64,000 nucleotides of DNA from Escarpia spicata (taxonomy: Eukaryota > Annelida > Polychaeta > Sabellida > Siboglinidae): assembly GCA_963995525.1 (NCBI GenBank), contig OZ023214.1, forward strand, positions 33,128,887 through 33,192,886, read 5' to 3'. The translations under genes were made by a program, and so were the position numbers. This document shows, piece after piece, positions 34,701 to 39,502 of this stretch. A model generated the notes under the pieces. That model made no database searches and had not been told where the DNA came from. It saw nothing but the letters and a program-made list of their open reading frames with translations. Position 1 is the first letter of the stretch. Every line of letters starts with the position of its first letter.

Positions 34701-35996
34701 CTACACGATCTCCTCGTTTTTTTTGCTCAGTGCCACTTCTAAAATCACTGCATTGGCTAGCTATGCGCTATTGCATTTCTTAAGATCTGTACAATTACTT
34801 ATCAAGCCCTTATCAAGCCCTATCACCCAGACAACCTGCCTACCTACATTCTATGCTTACTCCAGCAAAAAACCTAAACAGCTTGGGTCGGCACACTTTG
34901 ATCTAATTTTTATTTCCATAGTTAACTGGAACTCGAGCCTATTTGGTTGCTGCACCAACTTTGTGGAACTTAGTCCCTATTGGTGTTAAAGTCAGTAAGA
35001 AATTTAATTTCCTTTCGCCGTCACCTGAAAACCTATCTTTTTAATACTGCGTATCCTCCAATAGCTTCTTAGCAATTCCATCCATCTGTTGACGACTTTT
35101 GCTCTGTACTTGACAATGAGAACGCTTAATCCTTTGGATTTGTTGCGCAACTGAGCTCGGATTTTCTTAGGATATTGGCGCTAAAGAAGTCATTCCATTG
35201 TTATTATTATTATTATAGTGATACATAAACTGTTATTAAAGACACATAAATTGTAATAAAGACATCTAATGTGCTATATGAACACACACATGCTATATGG
35301 ACAGACAAAATGCTATATGAAGACACTAAATGTTATATGAACACATAAAACGATGTATGAACACATCAAGTGCTATATGAACACACCAAGTGCTATATGA
35401 ACACACAGAATGCTATATGCACACATCATGTGCTGTATGAACACACAGAATGTTATATGCACACATCACGTGCTGTATGAACACACAGAATGCTATATGA
35501 ACACATCACGTGCTGTATGAACACATCACATGCTGTATGAACACACAGAATGCTATATGAACACATCACATGCTGTATGAACTCACAGAATGCTATATGA
35601 ATACATCACTTGCTGTATGAACACGCAGAATGCTATATGCACACATCACGTGCTTTATGAACATACAGAATGCTATATGCACACATCACGTGCTTTATGA
35701 ACATACAGAATGCTATATGCACACATCACGTGCTATATGAACATACAGAATGCTATATGTGCTGTATGAACACGCCGCCAGTGGTGCCTGACGACGATGT
35801 TGTGTGTGTTACAGAGGTGAAGGACACCAAGTACTACCTGCCCCTCGCTCTCACCCAGACCAGCATGTGTGAGCAGTGTCCACAATGCTGCGGCATCAAC
35901 GACCAGGTTAAACCTATCCATGGCAGTGGCGCCATCTGTGTGATGAACATGGTCCTCCTGCTGGCAGCCATCTTGTGCAACTTCTTTGTCCTCTAA
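432..35996 (+). CDS. CD109/TEP-like thioester protein, partial gene with alternative bait exons
   Basis: Secreted or surface thioester protein of the alpha-2-macroglobulin superfamily. In this family a protease cuts the bait, and the exposed thioester then bonds covalently to the protease or a microbial surface. Visible parts, pieced together from exons with consistent GT/AG sites and phases: pre-bait segment (VLTNAL), eleven alternative bait exons each ending in FPETWLWS or a close variant, an MG7-type block (PDTITSW), thioester domain with GCGEQ at 26723-26737, catalytic-His region VIHTDMQGG across two exons, MG8/receptor-binding domain (KVVLYFDE), and a hydrophobic C-terminus without further residues that fits a GPI signal. 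The exons here encode about 850-900 residues of a family normally near 1450, so the N-terminal MG domains lie before the window. The GPI-like tail favours CD109 over soluble A2M. Isoform usage is inferred; no transcript is available. Confidence 0.93.
564..1388 (+). other. TEP intron
   Basis: Intron between C1 and C2. No coding sequence, RNA gene or clear repeat seen. Confidence 0.6.
1389..1440 (+). CDS. TEP constant exon C2 (splice donor for all bait exons)
   Basis: Short exon reading [17 protein letters not shown] plus one base of the next codon, from a TTTTCAG acceptor to a GTGAGT donor. It starts in phase 0 and ends in phase 1. VLTNAL is typical of the TEP/CD109 strand immediately before the bait. 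The leftover single C must be completed by the first two bases of whichever bait exon follows. Confidence 0.88.
1655..1712. repeat. (GT)n microsatellite
   Basis: Nearly pure GT dinucleotide run of about 55 bases in the intron between C2 and the first bait exon (intron 1441-2510). The rest of this intron shows nothing recognisable. Confidence 0.97.
2511..2724 (+). CDS. TEP alternative bait exon V1
   Basis: Acceptor CTAACAG, donor GG|GTACTT; 214 nt (2 + 70 codons + 2). The bait is long and mucin-like: [12 protein letters not shown], then Met/Thr-rich [13 protein letters not shown] and a run of Thr, then [13 protein letters not shown]. It ends in the shared block [17 protein letters not shown]. 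The Thr/Ser/Pro-rich stretch is a likely O-glycosylated segment (inference). It is the most upstream exon of the array and the longest of the intact ones. Confidence 0.85.
2880..3400 (+). mobile_element. LINE ORF2 C-terminal remnant with internal minisatellite
   Basis: Translation in shifting + frames gives the common LINE ORF2 tail pattern ([13 protein letters not shown], then [15 protein letters not shown]). The RGRP..WW.DDVK part has been expanded into about six tandem copies of a 37-bp unit at roughly 3035-3251. It is decayed and sits in the V1-V2 intron. Confidence 0.6.
3991..4132 (+). CDS. TEP alternative bait exon V2
   Basis: Acceptor TTGCTAG, donor GG|GTACAG; 142 nt (2 + 46 codons + 2). 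The bait reads [19 protein letters not shown], then [15 protein letters not shown], then [13 protein letters not shown]. It differs from its sisters by Val in place of the acidic residue after WLWS. Bait is Met-rich with an acidic-to-basic switch (DLAKADRVR). Confidence 0.85.
4625..5045. repeat. Degenerate TGTCATGATGTCAATGCC-type repeat
   Basis: About 400 bases built from imperfect copies of an 18-20 bp word around GTGTCATGATGTCAATGC, in the V2-V3 intron. Nothing else is seen in 4133-5230. Confidence 0.75.
5252..5393 (+). CDS. TEP alternative bait exon V3
   Basis: Donor CTGGG|GTACAC. Three in-phase AG acceptors are spaced 12 nt apart, so the exon could start at 5240, 5252 or 5264. I chose 5252 for its best pyrimidine tract; it gives 142 nt, the same length as V2. 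The bait reads [20 protein letters not shown], then [14 protein letters not shown], then [13 protein letters not shown]. Alternative acceptors would add or drop four residues. Confidence 0.83.
5394..7164 (+). other. V3-V4 intron with a partial internal duplication
   Basis: Segments near 5500-5610 and 5815-5910 share the pattern GCTGTCT..TGGCATCCTGA.GCTTC...GTTAAGATT..TTTTCATT, an old local duplication. No gene or recognisable mobile element seen in the rest. Confidence 0.5.
7165..7339 (+). CDS. TEP alternative bait exon V4
   Basis: Acceptor CTCCGCAG directly followed by another CAG (NAGNAG), so the start is 7165 or 7168. Donor ATGGG|GTAGAT; 175 nt. The bait is Gly/Ala-rich and flexible: [20 protein letters not shown], then [20 protein letters not shown], then [18 protein letters not shown]. 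Flanking introns are clearly homologous to those of V5. Confidence 0.87.
7810..8125. repeat. 27-bp minisatellite (GTCTGAAGACAAGAGCTGTG type)
   Basis: About 12 tandem copies of a 27-bp unit, open in several frames but with no splice context, in the V4-V5 intron. A short degenerate stretch of the same unit recurs at about 8805-8890 in the next intron. Confidence 0.93.
8377..8512 (+). CDS. TEP alternative bait exon V5
   Basis: Acceptor TTTTCTCCGCAG, donor ATGGG|GTAGAT; 136 nt (2 + 44 codons + 2). The bait reads [20 protein letters not shown], then [12 protein letters not shown], then [13 protein letters not shown]. It is basic and Lys/Arg-rich, a likely target for trypsin-like proteases (inference). 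It is V4's closest relative: identical acceptor tract, KEPERVRS block and donor. Confidence 0.9.
8803..8890. repeat. Remnant of the 27-bp minisatellite
   Basis: Three to four degenerate copies of the same unit as the array upstream of V5, now downstream of V5. This suggests the repeat travelled with the duplicated unit. Confidence 0.75.
9005..9215. repeat. G-rich ~31-bp minisatellite
   Basis: About seven copies of a unit like GGTGGGAGATGGGAGGTTGG followed by CCCCAAAACA, upstream of V6. Its closely spaced G runs could form two-tetrad G-quadruplexes on the + strand or in the pre-mRNA (inference). Confidence 0.9.
9364..9547 (+). CDS. TEP alternative bait exon V6 (divergent)
   Basis: Acceptor GTTGTTGTCACAG, donor ATAGG|GTATCT; 184 nt (2 + 60 codons + 2). 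The bait is strongly acidic: [19 protein letters not shown], then [17 protein letters not shown], then [18 protein letters not shown]. It is the only intact array exon in which FPETWLWS is changed (FPHTWMWT). The frame is open and the length fits the phase rule. Confidence 0.83.
9580..9835. repeat. Degenerate CTGCATGGATCATTAG repeat
   Basis: Scattered imperfect copies of a word around CCTGCATGGATCATTAG downstream of V6. Confidence 0.55.
10307..10351. repeat. Perfect 17-bp inverted repeat (hairpin)
   Basis: TTCATCTGTGTCCCTAA at 10307-10323 and its exact reverse complement at 10335-10351, with an 11-nt loop. It lies in the V6-V7 intron just before a tandem duplication. Confidence 0.9.
10407..11575. 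repeat. Tandem duplication, period about 610 bp
   Basis: Two diverged copies, about 10410-10975 and 11020-11575. Both start near TAGCTC(G/A)AT and share GATACTTGGGATTTCTGCGA, then CCACCTGGTGTCC and ACACCCGTTTTT at the far end. A short GATGTTACT triplet-like run sits in copy 1. Function unknown. Confidence 0.85.
11847..12111 (+). pseudogene. Broken TEP bait exon V7 (two in-frame stops)
   Basis: Donor TCTGG|GTACCT and the block [15 protein letters not shown] are intact. Taking the TTTTCAG acceptor at 11846, the length (265 nt) obeys the phase rule of the array. The frame has TAG at 11855-11857, and TGA at 12065-12067 where sisters have Arg or a similar residue before (S/T)EFPETW. The second stop lies right next to the conserved block, so no alternative acceptor rescues it. 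The acidic bait ([17 protein letters not shown]) resembles V6. Confidence 0.75.
12255..12300. repeat. (AT)n microsatellite
   Basis: AT run in the V7-V8 intron. Confidence 0.9.
12290..12425. repeat. Intronic block homologous to the sequence upstream of V8
   Basis: It shares CCTGACATATGATTTCA, GTGTATTGCAG and a TGTCGAC-like word with 13440-13560, which lies just before V8. This suggests a duplicated unit whose own exon is missing or was replaced. Nothing else is seen up to 13440 except an ATTA-type run at about 12510. Confidence 0.6.
13665..13845 (+). CDS. TEP alternative bait exon V8
   Basis: Acceptor TTTTCTACAG, donor TCTGG|GTACTT; 181 nt (2 + 59 codons + 2). The bait reads [20 protein letters not shown], then [18 protein letters not shown], then [22 protein letters not shown]. 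It is Glu/Pro-rich with several Lys and Arg. It belongs with V9-V11 by the (S)(K/E)V(D/N/K)(R/Q)VR(T/S) motif. Confidence 0.9.
13960..14150. mobile_element. Tigger/pogo-like MITE
   Basis: 191-bp element with imperfect 12-bp terminal inverted repeats (CAGTGGAGCCTC and GAGGCTTGACTG), next to AAGGTCACC and a GCGAGGTGGCTGTATTACC interior. A sister copy lies at 28452-28705. Family assigned from TIR style only. Confidence 0.7.
14520..14795 (+). repeat. Shared upstream intron block of bait unit V9
   Basis: It starts with GAAAACATCAGCAAGTCTAG and continues with the GTGGACGACAC..ACA and AAGTTCTG..GGTTGTGG words. Homologous blocks precede V10 (about 18590-18800) and V11 (about 19675-20010), and a fossil copy lies at about 17040-17390. 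It marks the duplicated unit. Confidence 0.75.
14819..15100 (-). other. Unrecognised open frame in intron
   Basis: A 93-codon minus-strand frame ([20 protein letters not shown] and onward) inside sequence absent from the sister units. Its composition looks coding-like, but I do not recognise a family and no splice context is clear. It could be a captured gene fragment or chance. Confidence 0.2.
15191..15445 (+). mobile_element. tRNA-derived SINE, family A
   Basis: tRNA-like head with A-box-like TGCAGTGGCTAGAGC and consensus B box GGTTCGAATCC. A body follows (CTTCATGCATTAACCGCAG; CCCAGAGAAGTTGAG) and a LINE-like tail (AAAGCGCTTTGAG..GCGCTATGTAAG). A diverged copy is at 37315-37490. It is inserted between the shared upstream block and V9. 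Confidence 0.8.
15497..15671 (+). CDS. TEP alternative bait exon V9
   Basis: Acceptor TTTTTTATGTCAG, donor TCCGG|GTATTT; 175 nt (2 + 57 codons + 2). The bait is strongly basic: [19 protein letters not shown], then [20 protein letters not shown], then [19 protein letters not shown]. The dibasic sites (KR, QKNK, RGR) would suit furin- or trypsin-like proteases (inference). Confidence 0.9.
15672..17040 (+). other. V9 downstream intron
   Basis: AT-rich. The stretch around 16870-17050 (TTTTGGAAGCAGAGAAATAATCATTAG) is homologous to the sequence after V10 and V11. No gene seen. Confidence 0.6.
17040..17390 (+). pseudogene. Fossil bait unit lacking its exon
   Basis: Contains the unit landmarks GTGGCGCTGTAATCACGC, GCATTATGGGTAA, TTGGAAACATTGGCAAGTCTAG and TTGACATGGCAAC that precede V10 and V11. 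Where the exon is expected there is unrelated sequence and then a satellite array. No [12 protein letters not shown] frame is present. I read it as a duplicated unit that lost its exon. Confidence 0.55.
17655..18365. repeat. ~55-bp satellite with higher-order repeat
   Basis: Unit around TACTGTATGTATTCAGGCCC, then TAAACTGTAAGTGTCCAGAA, then ACATACAGTCACTATG. About nine copies. A second segment of about 115 bp (CATATGGTGTCCAAATACAT and onward to a TAGTCTAAACTTTAGTCT end) occurs twice, at about 17820-17925 and 18260-18362, giving a higher-order pattern. Confidence 0.92.
18832..19030 (+). CDS. TEP alternative bait exon V10
   Basis: Acceptor TTTTTGCATGTCAG, donor TCCGG|GTACTT; 199 nt (2 + 65 codons + 2). 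The bait is Gly/Pro/Arg-rich, almost collagen-like: [19 protein letters not shown], then [19 protein letters not shown], then [21 protein letters not shown]. Many Arg-Gly bonds make it an attractive target for trypsin-like or collagenolytic proteases (inference). Confidence 0.9.
19142..19250 (+). promoter_or_regulatory. Candidate intronic RNA stem downstream of V10
   Basis: CTGGTTCCAAA at 19142-19152 is the exact reverse complement of TTTGGAACCAG at 19240-19250. The right arm is conserved after V11 (20481-20491) and partly after V9 (about 16875). It could pair in the pre-mRNA and influence exon choice; it could also simply be inherited from the ancestral unit. Confidence 0.35.
19540..20010 (+). 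repeat. Shared upstream intron block of bait unit V11
   Basis: Homologous to the blocks before V9 and V10: AAGGTGGTGCTGTGATC, GACGTCA, GAAAACATCAACGAATCTAC, TTGACATGGCAACCAATGAT. Confidence 0.7.
20061..20232 (+). CDS. TEP alternative bait exon V11 (last)
   Basis: Acceptor CCCTGTCAACAG, donor TCCGG|GTACTT; 172 nt (2 + 56 codons + 2). The bait reads [20 protein letters not shown], then [19 protein letters not shown], then [18 protein letters not shown]. It is polar and Gln/Gly/Asp-rich with a few Lys and Arg. Confidence 0.9.
20233..22361 (+). other. Long intron between array and constant region
   Basis: Very AT-rich. It holds a (CATT)n run at about 20625-20660, a hairpin at 21320-21348 and a GTT-rich stretch (about 22285-22345) just before the C3 acceptor. 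No further [12 protein letters not shown] exon found on inspection. Confidence 0.7.
21320..21348. repeat. Perfect 12-bp hairpin
   Basis: GCTTCAGAACTG at 21320-21331 and its exact complement at 21337-21348 with a 5-nt loop (GTTTG), lying between the last bait exon and the common acceptor. Confidence 0.9.
22362..22479 (+). CDS. TEP constant exon C3 (common acceptor after bait)
   Basis: Acceptor GTCTGTAG, donor AAG|GTACGA; 118 nt, needs phase 2 from the bait exon. It reads [20 protein letters not shown], then [26 protein letters not shown] is the A2M-family signature just after the bait. The GG left by each bait exon plus A makes Gly. Confidence 0.93.
22480..23448 (+). other. TEP intron with a 50-bp duplication
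   Basis: About 23040-23140 contains two adjacent copies of a ~50-bp AT-rich sequence (AAAAAAGTTATCCCATAATA core). An AT/ACAT run lies near 23300-23330. No gene seen. Confidence 0.6.
23449..23562 (+). CDS. TEP constant exon C4
   Basis: Acceptor CTTTCCAG, donor GAG|GTACAG; 38 codons, phase 0-0. It reads [20 protein letters not shown], then [18 protein letters not shown]: the MG7 block (FF..LNLPYS..RGE). The reading frame continues open past the donor through a 21-bp repeat. Confidence 0.93.
23576..23829 (+). repeat. 21-bp minisatellite in frame with exon C4
   Basis: About 12 copies of a 21-bp unit coding (T/S)AKEL(V/F)V-type heptads, starting 14 nt after the C4 donor and open in the exon's frame until TAA at 23827-23829. 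The clean junction of C4 to C5 ([10 protein letters not shown]) argues that it is normally intronic. Confidence 0.88.
24047..24142 (+). CDS. TEP constant exon C5
   Basis: Acceptor TTTTTTAG, donor ACG|GTAAGT; 32 codons. It reads [20 protein letters not shown], then [12 protein letters not shown]; continues MG7. Confidence 0.9.
24143..25143 (+). other. TEP intron
   Basis: No gene, RNA or clear repeat recognised. Confidence 0.5.
25144..25272 (+). CDS. TEP constant exon C6
   Basis: Acceptor TTTTTTTAG, donor GAG|GTACTT; 43 codons. It reads [20 protein letters not shown], then [18 protein letters not shown] and ILLVE, matching the end of MG7 (P..LG.I.I.V.A.S). The following intron (25273-25836) shows nothing else. 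Confidence 0.92.
25837..25978 (+). CDS. TEP constant exon C7
   Basis: Acceptor CCTTGCAG, donor ATAG|GTCAGT; 142 nt, phase 0 to 1. It reads [19 protein letters not shown], then [20 protein letters not shown] and EYIRVTAI; the CUB-like strand leading to the thioester domain (VEPEG..., P...V.GS). The following intron (25979-26666) shows nothing else. Confidence 0.92.
26667..26843 (+). CDS. TEP constant exon C8 (thioester GCGEQ)
   Basis: Acceptor GCACTGTAG, donor TCAG|GTACAA; 177 nt, phase 1 to 1. It reads [19 protein letters not shown], then [19 protein letters not shown]. The thioester motif GCGEQ (26723-26737) is intact: Cys and Gln form the internal thioester. It marks the protein as a true thioester-active member rather than a thioester-dead paralog. 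Confidence 0.97.
27290..27650. repeat. ~80-bp tandem repeat in TEP intron
   Basis: Four to five copies of a unit with GTCAGCATATGTAGAATTCT, then CCATTCTCTTCACGGTCTAA and GTACGTAGCCTCTTG, in the C8-C9 intron. Nothing else seen in 26844-27290. Confidence 0.9.
27695..27776 (+). CDS. TEP constant exon C9
   Basis: Acceptor TGTGTCTCAG, donor CTGTG|GTACGT; 82 nt, phase 1 to 2. It reads [20 protein letters not shown], then DKSGSLW: a thioester-domain helix pair (Y...[12 protein letters not shown]). Confidence 0.95.
27780..28210. repeat. CATCCA-type and (AC)n simple repeats
   Basis: Degenerate CATCCATT run at about 27800-28150, then an (AC)n run at about 28160-28205, in the C9-C10 intron. Confidence 0.8.
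28276..28438 (+). CDS. TEP constant exon C10
   Basis: Acceptor TGCCTGCAG, donor CAG|GTTGGT; 163 nt, phase 2 to 0. It reads [20 protein letters not shown], then [20 protein letters not shown] and [14 protein letters not shown]. The His in VIH sits where complement C3 and CD109 have the catalytic His that steers the thioester to hydroxyl targets. Confidence 0.95.
28452..28705. mobile_element. Tigger/pogo-like MITE with nested insertion
   Basis: TIRs CAGTGGAACCTC and GAGGTTCTACTG; same family as 13960-14150. The middle (about 28553-28655, with CTTACTTATGCCTGTCACCC) is extra compared with the sister copy and is probably another repeat inserted later. Confidence 0.7.
29058..29132 (+). CDS. TEP constant exon C11
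   Basis: Acceptor GGTTTCAG, donor GGG|GTAAGT; 25 codons. It reads [20 protein letters not shown], then NDVTG: the GG....LTAYVL.TL helix after the catalytic His. An (AT)n run lies upstream at about 28901-28922. Confidence 0.95.
29133..29974 (+). other. TEP intron
   Basis: About 29400-29600 has scattered imperfect copies of a TAATGACCAGTTATTAA-like word. No gene seen. Confidence 0.45.
29975..30149 (+). CDS. TEP constant exon C12
   Basis: Acceptor GTCACACAG, donor GAGG|GTACGT; 175 nt, phase 0 to 1. It reads [20 protein letters not shown], then [20 protein letters not shown] and [18 protein letters not shown]: paired helices of the thioester domain (DPYALAI..YAL). The following intron (30150-30469) shows nothing else. 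Confidence 0.95.
30470..30687 (+). CDS. TEP constant exon C13
   Basis: Acceptor ACCTTACAG, donor CAG|GTCAGA; 218 nt, phase 1 to 0. It reads [20 protein letters not shown], then [20 protein letters not shown] and ends in [10 protein letters not shown]: thioester-domain end ([19 protein letters not shown]). Confidence 0.95.
31487..31928 (+). repeat. Seven decoy copies of the C14 acceptor and exon start
   Basis: Copies of TTCTAG|GATACAGTGCTGGC begin at 31487, 31551, 31612, 31676, 31740, 31801 and 31865, before the true exon at 31929. Spacing is 64/61/64 nt and the first three copies are repeated as a block. Each reads [13 protein letters not shown] in the right frame and then hits a stop. Copies three and six have ATATAG instead of TTCTAG. 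The rest of the intron (30688-31480) shows nothing. Confidence 0.93.
31929..32084 (+). CDS. TEP constant exon C14
   Basis: Acceptor GTCTTCTAG, donor CAG|GTGAGG; 52 codons. It reads [20 protein letters not shown], then [20 protein letters not shown] and [18 protein letters not shown] is the family motif at the end of the thioester domain. This is the only copy that continues as a full exon. Confidence 0.95.
32526..32588 (+). CDS. TEP constant exon C15
   Basis: Acceptor TTGAAACAG, donor CAG|GTTTGT; 21 codons reading [20 protein letters not shown] then Q. The donor is followed 10 nt later by a second CAG|GTTACT. Flanking introns 32085-32525 and 32589-33189 show nothing recognisable. Confidence 0.88.
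33190..33299 (+). CDS. TEP constant exon C16
   Basis: Acceptor TCTGTCACCAG, donor GCAA|GTATGT; 110 nt, phase 0 to 2. It reads [20 protein letters not shown], then [17 protein letters not shown]: start of MG8. A (CA)n-rich stretch follows at about 33340-33435. Confidence 0.9.
33771..33921 (+). CDS. TEP constant exon C17
   Basis: Acceptor TTTGTTGCAG, donor GAG|GTCAGT; 151 nt, phase 2 to 0. It reads [20 protein letters not shown], then [20 protein letters not shown] and [10 protein letters not shown]: the A2M receptor-binding signature (SGM....V....[12 protein letters not shown]). Its 3' end is partly duplicated just downstream. Confidence 0.95.
33931..33972 (+). repeat. Duplicated 3' end and donor of exon C17
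   Basis: GTTGAGACCAAAGACCATGA then AGTGGTCCTCTATTTGATGA then GGT copies the last ~40 nt of C17 with one base lost, leaving a second donor-like GAG|GTCTAA. Confidence 0.85.
34150..34440. repeat. (CCATCTGTCTGCCTGTC)n-type simple repeat
   Basis: Pyrimidine-rich degenerate tetranucleotide array (GTCTGCC/CCATCTGT words) just before the C18 acceptor. Confidence 0.92.
34483..34585 (+). CDS. TEP constant exon C18
   Basis: Acceptor CATGTTACAG, donor CCTG|GTGCGT; 103 nt, phase 0 to 1. It reads [20 protein letters not shown], then [14 protein letters not shown]: end of MG8 (C..F......V.......V..YYKP). Confidence 0.93.
34680..35217 (+). mobile_element. CR1/L2-like LINE 3' fragment
   Basis: Decayed + strand translation gives [16 protein letters not shown] (family norm PLLK.LHWLPV..RI), later [10 protein letters not shown], and the sequence closes with a (TTA)n run at about 35200-35217. 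5'-truncated copy in the last TEP intron. Confidence 0.75.
35225..35765. repeat. ~20/40-bp minisatellite (GCTATATGAACACA)
   Basis: More than 20 alternations of TGCTATATGAACACACAGAA and TGCTGTATGAACACATCACG, filling the last intron up to about 50 bases before the final exon. Confidence 0.93.
35815..35996 (+). CDS. TEP terminal exon C19 with GPI-like tail
   Basis: Acceptor GTGTTACAG; begins in phase 1 and ends at TAA 35994-35996. It reads [20 protein letters not shown], then [20 protein letters not shown], then [19 protein letters not shown]. It has a Cys cluster, a small-residue site (GSGA) and a hydrophobic terminus without a cytoplasmic tail. This fits GPI anchoring as in CD109; a short transmembrane tail is the alternative. 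Confidence 0.92.
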
Positions 35997-36300
35997 AATG
36001 TCGAGCAGCTCTGATGTGGTGGTTTCGTGAATTTGGGTCTAAAATAACTAGTTTCAAAGTTGAAATTGACAACAGTTGGTGGTGGTGCTGGTGACAAGAA
36101 TCTACTGATGCTGCGGCAATCACCGAAATGTTTTGAGGTCGTTTGTTTGTGCTACACTGAGTTTTATTGTAGGTTTACGTTTGTTTCCAAGACTGCATTC
36201 TATCCTAGGCAGGTGAAACCGAGGTTGCGTGTTCCTTGTTTTTGTAATATAATGTTCTTAATACCAGAATAAATACTGCCCAAATGCATTTAATAAATCT
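35997..36300 (+). terminator. TEP 3' UTR with polyadenylation signals
   Basis: AATAAA occurs at 36268-36273 and 36292-36297, about 270-300 nt after the stop codon. Confidence 0.7.
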
Positions 36301-37074
36301 GAAACATGCAACAGCGTAATGTTCAAATTGTAAACAAAATGTTCAGTTTCTAAACAACCGTTGTTGGCACATATTGCGGAGGCAACACGCCTCCACCCGC
36401 AAATACCTTTGAAGTTGGTTGGTTCCCACAATCCTAATTAGAAATTGGGACAGAGATTACAACTGATTCGGTGAACTTCCTGCTAATAAATACTATGTCT
36501 GGGTAATGGAACAGATAACCTACAGTACCGGTAGTGAACCGTATTGTAGAAAGCAACGTCCTTCATTGAACACCACTGCATAGACAGAACAGACATTTAA
36601 TTAAGTTCCTCTGCTTGTAAGGCTAGTTTTTTTTACTACACCTTGGTATTTTATTTGAATGCATTTACAAATCATATTCTTGATCACAAACTTCCATATA
36701 TCAACTTTGCTGAATAAGATAATGATAGATGAACAAGCAGGATATGTGAATGGTTGGTGAATCAATGGAAGAAATAGTTTCCACTTAAACTTGCCACTTT
36801 TGCAACAGTTCATGCTACTATACTTTTTTCTATTATGTGTATAGAAGATGATGCTTTTCTAATGACTAATCTGTGCATGCTAACATTTCTTAAAATACTG
36901 TTATACATGTAAGTCAACGTAGACGCTATACATATCGACATGCACGGTTTGGTTGCAATGTTTTAAGTGTTCTTTTGCATGCTTCATTAAAATTTAACAT
37001 GACTATTGTGTGTAGTATATTATTTCACAAATCGTATGTATTTTGCTGTGAAACATTATGGGCCTAATCAATAT

Positions 37075-37290
37075 TGTAGATAATCAAATTCAATATTTAG
37101 TTTAGCACACAGAACCATTACTAATCAATATTGTAGATCATCAAATTCAAGATTTAGTTTAGCACACAGAACCATTACTAATCAATATTGTAGATCATCA
37201 AATTCAAGATTTAGTTTAGCACACACAACCATTACTAATCAATATTGTAAATCATCAAATTCAAGATTTAGTTTAGCACACAGAACCATT
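37075..37290. repeat. 58-bp tandem repeat
   Basis: About four copies of a unit with ACTAATCAATATTGTAGATC, then ATCAAATTCAAGATTTAGTT and TAGCACACAGAACCATT. Nothing is seen between the TEP 3' end and this array. Confidence 0.93.
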
Positions 37291-37314
37291 ACTTCATATG
37301 GCATGCTGTGCAGG

Positions 37315-37490
37315 ACATGGTAGTATAGTTGATAGAACACTCGCAATCCACAGTGGACAGTGGTGAATGAATAATCTTCATGCAGTAATTGCAACGTTGC
37401 GGAATTCTTCCCAGAGAAGTTAAGGTAGTGTTAATGAACGGGTTTGAGCTATCCTAAGGACCGGTAACCATGCTATAAACTAACTTACCC
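37315..37490 (+). mobile_element. Diverged SINE, family A
   Basis: Shares AATCTTCATGCAGTAATTGC, CCCAGAGAAGTTAAGGTAG and a CCTAAGGACCGGT..GCTATA tail with the SINE at 15191-15445. The tRNA-like head is eroded. Confidence 0.65.
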
Positions 37491-37536
37491 CCGGGTACCT
37501 GTTATTCTAAAGATAGCTAAATTGGATGCAAGTAGC

Positions 37537-38191
37537 CAGGCTTGGGGTCCAAATATGTATATGAATTTGTATTTGAATACAGAAATTGTGTGTATTTGTA
37601 TTATATATTTGGTCTGTATTTGCACGTATTTCCAAATACAATCAAATATATATACATTTTAAATCTCAAATATTTCAAAATTTTCTTCAACATGTTTCAT
37701 TTACAAATATCAAAATGATCAATCACACTTATCCTAATTCAAAGCATATTAGCAATCTTTGTTGTAATTTCAGCCACCTTTAAAGTAATTAAGTATTGCC
37801 ATTATCCAAACGGGATATTATTCTATACCTCACTTCTCTTTATACAAAGGGCTAACTTTAGGCTCATCAAAAGATTGGTTTTCTATGTGTACCTACCACC
37901 TACCATGTAGTAACTGGATTTGTTCACTTCAATGAACATTATAGCCCTATGTGTTCTTCAAATAATATGAAATACCATTCGACTTCAAAAAGATATACCA
38001 TGATTTTGAAGTTGTATGGCACGTTTAAGTTGTGCACCTTGAATAATACACTCGGAGGATATTCTACCCACTATGATAGATAATTGAATTAAAATTGAAA
38101 ATTTGTATTTGAATTGAAATCTGGAAATGCAACATATTTGATTTGGCCGAGTTGTGTTTGATCCCAAAATGTGTATTTGGACCCAAGTGTG
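37537..38191. mobile_element. Old hAT-like non-autonomous element
   Basis: Ends CAGGCTTGGGGTCCAAATA and (reverse) CACACTTGGGTCCAAATAC are inverted copies. Flanking octamers CAAGTAGC and CCACTAGC match at 6 of 8. AT-rich interior, no transposase. Confidence 0.55.
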
Positions 38192-38461
38192 CCACTAGCT
38201 AGGATGTACGTTATCACTGGCAAGGTAGATTTTGCCTGGTTAAGGGTTTTTTCTCGAGATATGATTTGTATGGCACATTAACCGACATGTTAGTGTGGGA
38301 TATTGCACTGTATGGAGTTATTGATACAACTACACTGCGCTAATAAACTACTTCTGAATCTCTTTGTGTTAAGTGTCATTGTTACAGCAAATGGAACCTA
38401 TAAATTTACTGTGTTATGCTGTCCTTTTACAGATGAGTAATATAGAATTATTTATGCAGAA

Positions 38462-39502
38462 CAGACCTGGTGCCGAGTACATTTTCATGTATACGAGTAC
38501 TTTGACAATGGATGAGCACAAGTACAAGTACATTGCTAAAAGCTGAGTACGAGTACATTCTCACAAGTATGTAAATGTAAATAATAACATTTTATTAATT
38601 AATATAATTCATAGAACTCGGCACAAGTGAATATGTAATGGCAGTTGATCAATATTTTTTATGAGGAAAACTGAAAAACCTATTTCGTTGGCATTCATTT
38701 CAGTGGCATCCAATGCACCGAATGAACATGAGTTGTTCAAGGTCAAGTCTTAATTAGCCTGTACCGTTCAGGGCAGAATACTTAGAAGTTTGCAATTTAT
38801 ATTTTCTGATCGTAGACTACTGATTTTAGAGAGGGTTTGCACATGTCCATATAACAGGCTCAAAATCCCCTTTGGACTTTTTAGCCAGGCTGCAGGCACC
38901 GGATTATATTAGTATAGAAGGCAGACTGACTTGAGCCACCTTATACTTCTACAGAGGAAGACTGGCAGTTCTTGTTCTTAGCAGTTAGCACTGTCAGCCA
39001 ATGCCCAGTGGCAGTCCCCACTCTCCAGACTACATCAGAAGCATTTCCTGTATAAATGGTGGGTTAACTGCTAATTGACTCTTTATGGACATCCTTACTT
39101 GAACAAACAGGTCTATGGCCTGAACTGATAGCCTACAATTATTGTGCACTTAACTTCTGACTGGAAAAAGATGCTGCCTGTTGCCAAGTTTGGGTATCGT
39201 AGTCATGGTTATCAGAGAATGAGGATGTACTATGTGTATGGATGGTAAGGTGGTATTCTATCAAAAATAACAGTGTTTAAAAATAGTTGAACATTTCATT
39301 ATTTCAGGAAAGTTTCACTTTATAACTACAAATAAATTTATTTTCCCCAGTACATATTGAGAAAGTACTTAGATGTACTCGCAAAATCTGTGTACAATGA
39401 GTACGATACGAGTACATGACCCATAAGTTTTACGAGTACAAGTACGATACTTCAAAAATGTACTCCAGTACACGAGTACCGAATACTTCCGCCCCAGGCC
39501 TG
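38462..39502. mobile_element. hAT-like element with perfect 8-bp target duplication
   Basis: Terminal inverted repeats CAGACCTGGTGC and (reverse) CAGGCCTGGGGC. The 1041-bp element is flanked by identical ATGCAGAA at 38454-38461 and 39503-39510. Subterminal regions are rich in GAGTAC/GTACTC words in both orientations, the usual place for transposase binding. No transposase frame is visible, so it is non-autonomous. Confidence 0.85.
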